Of a stretch of DNA of 15,236 bases, positions 14,876 through 15,236 are shown piece by piece (position 1 is the first letter of the stretch; each line of letters starts with the position of its first letter). The notes beneath the pieces are model-generated. The model was given only the letters and a program-made list of their open reading frames with translations. It ran no database searches and was not told the DNA's origin. The translations under genes were made by a program, and so were the position numbers. The stretch comes from JADHUC01 sp964617665 (GTDB lineage Bacteria; Planctomycetota; Planctomycetia; Pirellulales; Pirellulaceae). The stretch spans positions 1 to 15,236 of the forward strand of contig CAZUAH010000323.1 in the NCBI GenBank assembly GCA_964617665.1, written 5' to 3'.

Positions 14876-15236
14876 GTGCCGAAATTGCTGGTTGTTGACG
14901 ATGAGCAGTCGATCTGTTGGGGATTGACGCGTCTAGGCGAGAGCATGGGCCACGAGGTCGTTGCCGCATCGTCGGCCGAGCAAGCATTGGAACTGGCCGA
15001 AGACTTCAAGCCCGACGTCATCGTCTTGGACGTAAGATTGCCGGGAATGGACGGGCTAACAGCCATCGAGCACCTTCGCGAGCAAGTTGGTCATGTGCCT
15101 ATCGTTGTTATCACCGCGTACGGAGATCTTAAGACGGCTGTTCAGGCTGTGCGGAACGGCGCGTTCGAGTACCTGATCAAACCGTTCGATTTGGAGCAAA
15201 TGCAGCGAGCGCTGCAGAGGGCGTTAGAGAGCAAAC
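14876..15236 (+). CDS. NtrC-type response regulator, receiver domain only (cut by window edge)
   Basis: An open frame from GTG 14876 runs off the right edge after 120 codons. GGAGA lies about seven bases upstream. It is a complete receiver domain: acidic pair Asp8-Asp9 (LLVVDDEQS), phosphoacceptor Asp52 in VIVLDVRLPGMDG (48-60), Thr80 in VVITAYGD and Lys102 in EYLIKPFD. The D-V-R-L-P-G-M-D-G and A-F-E-Y-L-I-K-P-F-D wording is typical of NtrC-family regulators, whose receiver is followed by a sigma54-interacting AAA+ domain and a Fis-type HTH; those parts lie outside the window, so the output domain is inferred. The kinase directly upstream is its likely partner. Confidence 0.9.
   Translation, partial: MPKLLVVDDEQSICWGLTRLGESMGHEVVAASSAEQALELAEDFKPDVIVLDVRLPGMDGLTAIEHLREQVGHVPIVVITAYGDLKTAVQAVRNGAFEYLIKPFDLEQMQRALQRALESK

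Noticed and set aside
1..15236. CRISPR array, tRNA, rRNA, insertion sequence or integrase
   Set aside because: No regularly spaced repeats, cloverleaf-like stretches or transposase/integrase motifs were seen on either strand.

Overview
The window reads as chromosomal DNA of a planctomycete, most likely a Pirellulales-type bacterium. The best markers are a DUF1559 pseudopilin-like protein (prepilin-type N terminus plus a terminal H-X9-DG motif) and a high density of exported hydrolases: a BNR sialidase, an M28 peptidase, a trypsin-like protease, an N-terminal-nucleophile (C45-type) hydrolase and several alpha/alpha-toroid proteins. Base composition is moderately GC-rich and even throughout. 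I see no tRNA, rRNA, CRISPR array, transposase or integrase.

Layout. 1-1049 (minus): a C45-type Ntn hydrolase that runs off the left edge. 1317-2981 (plus): a divergent, exported, helical-toroid protein of unknown activity, followed by an unrecognised ORF remnant at 2987-3208. 3245-5368 (minus): a PA-domain M28 metallopeptidase. 5613-6011 and 6115-6624 (plus): a SpoIIAA/STAS-like cytosolic protein and an isoprenylcysteine-methyltransferase-like membrane protein. 6869-7660: a secreted trypsin-like protease. 7759-9363: a secreted GH33-type sialidase. 9508-10548: an exported terpene-cyclase-like toroid protein with a CxxCH motif.

10549-10790 is a gap between convergent genes holding three successive hairpins, including a perfect 23-bp palindrome whose arms are themselves palindromic. 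On the minus strand follow a second terpene-cyclase-like toroid protein (13072-11945) and the DUF1559 protein (11807-10791). A 370-base divergent region with competing palindromes separates them from a membrane sensor histidine kinase (13443-14819) and an NtrC-type response regulator (from 14876) that runs off the right edge.

How they may work together. Eight of the twelve genes have a signal peptide or prepilin leader, so most of the window encodes envelope or extracellular functions. Sialidase, proteases and the toroid protein fit scavenging of glycoprotein or polysaccharide. The two-component pair is the only evident regulator and faces the toroid/DUF1559 pair across a shared control region; a regulatory link between them is inference. 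No known defence or biosynthetic system is recognised. The most unusual items are the CxxCH-bearing toroid protein, the altered metal site of the M28 peptidase, the HQ histidine-kinase box and the nested palindrome.
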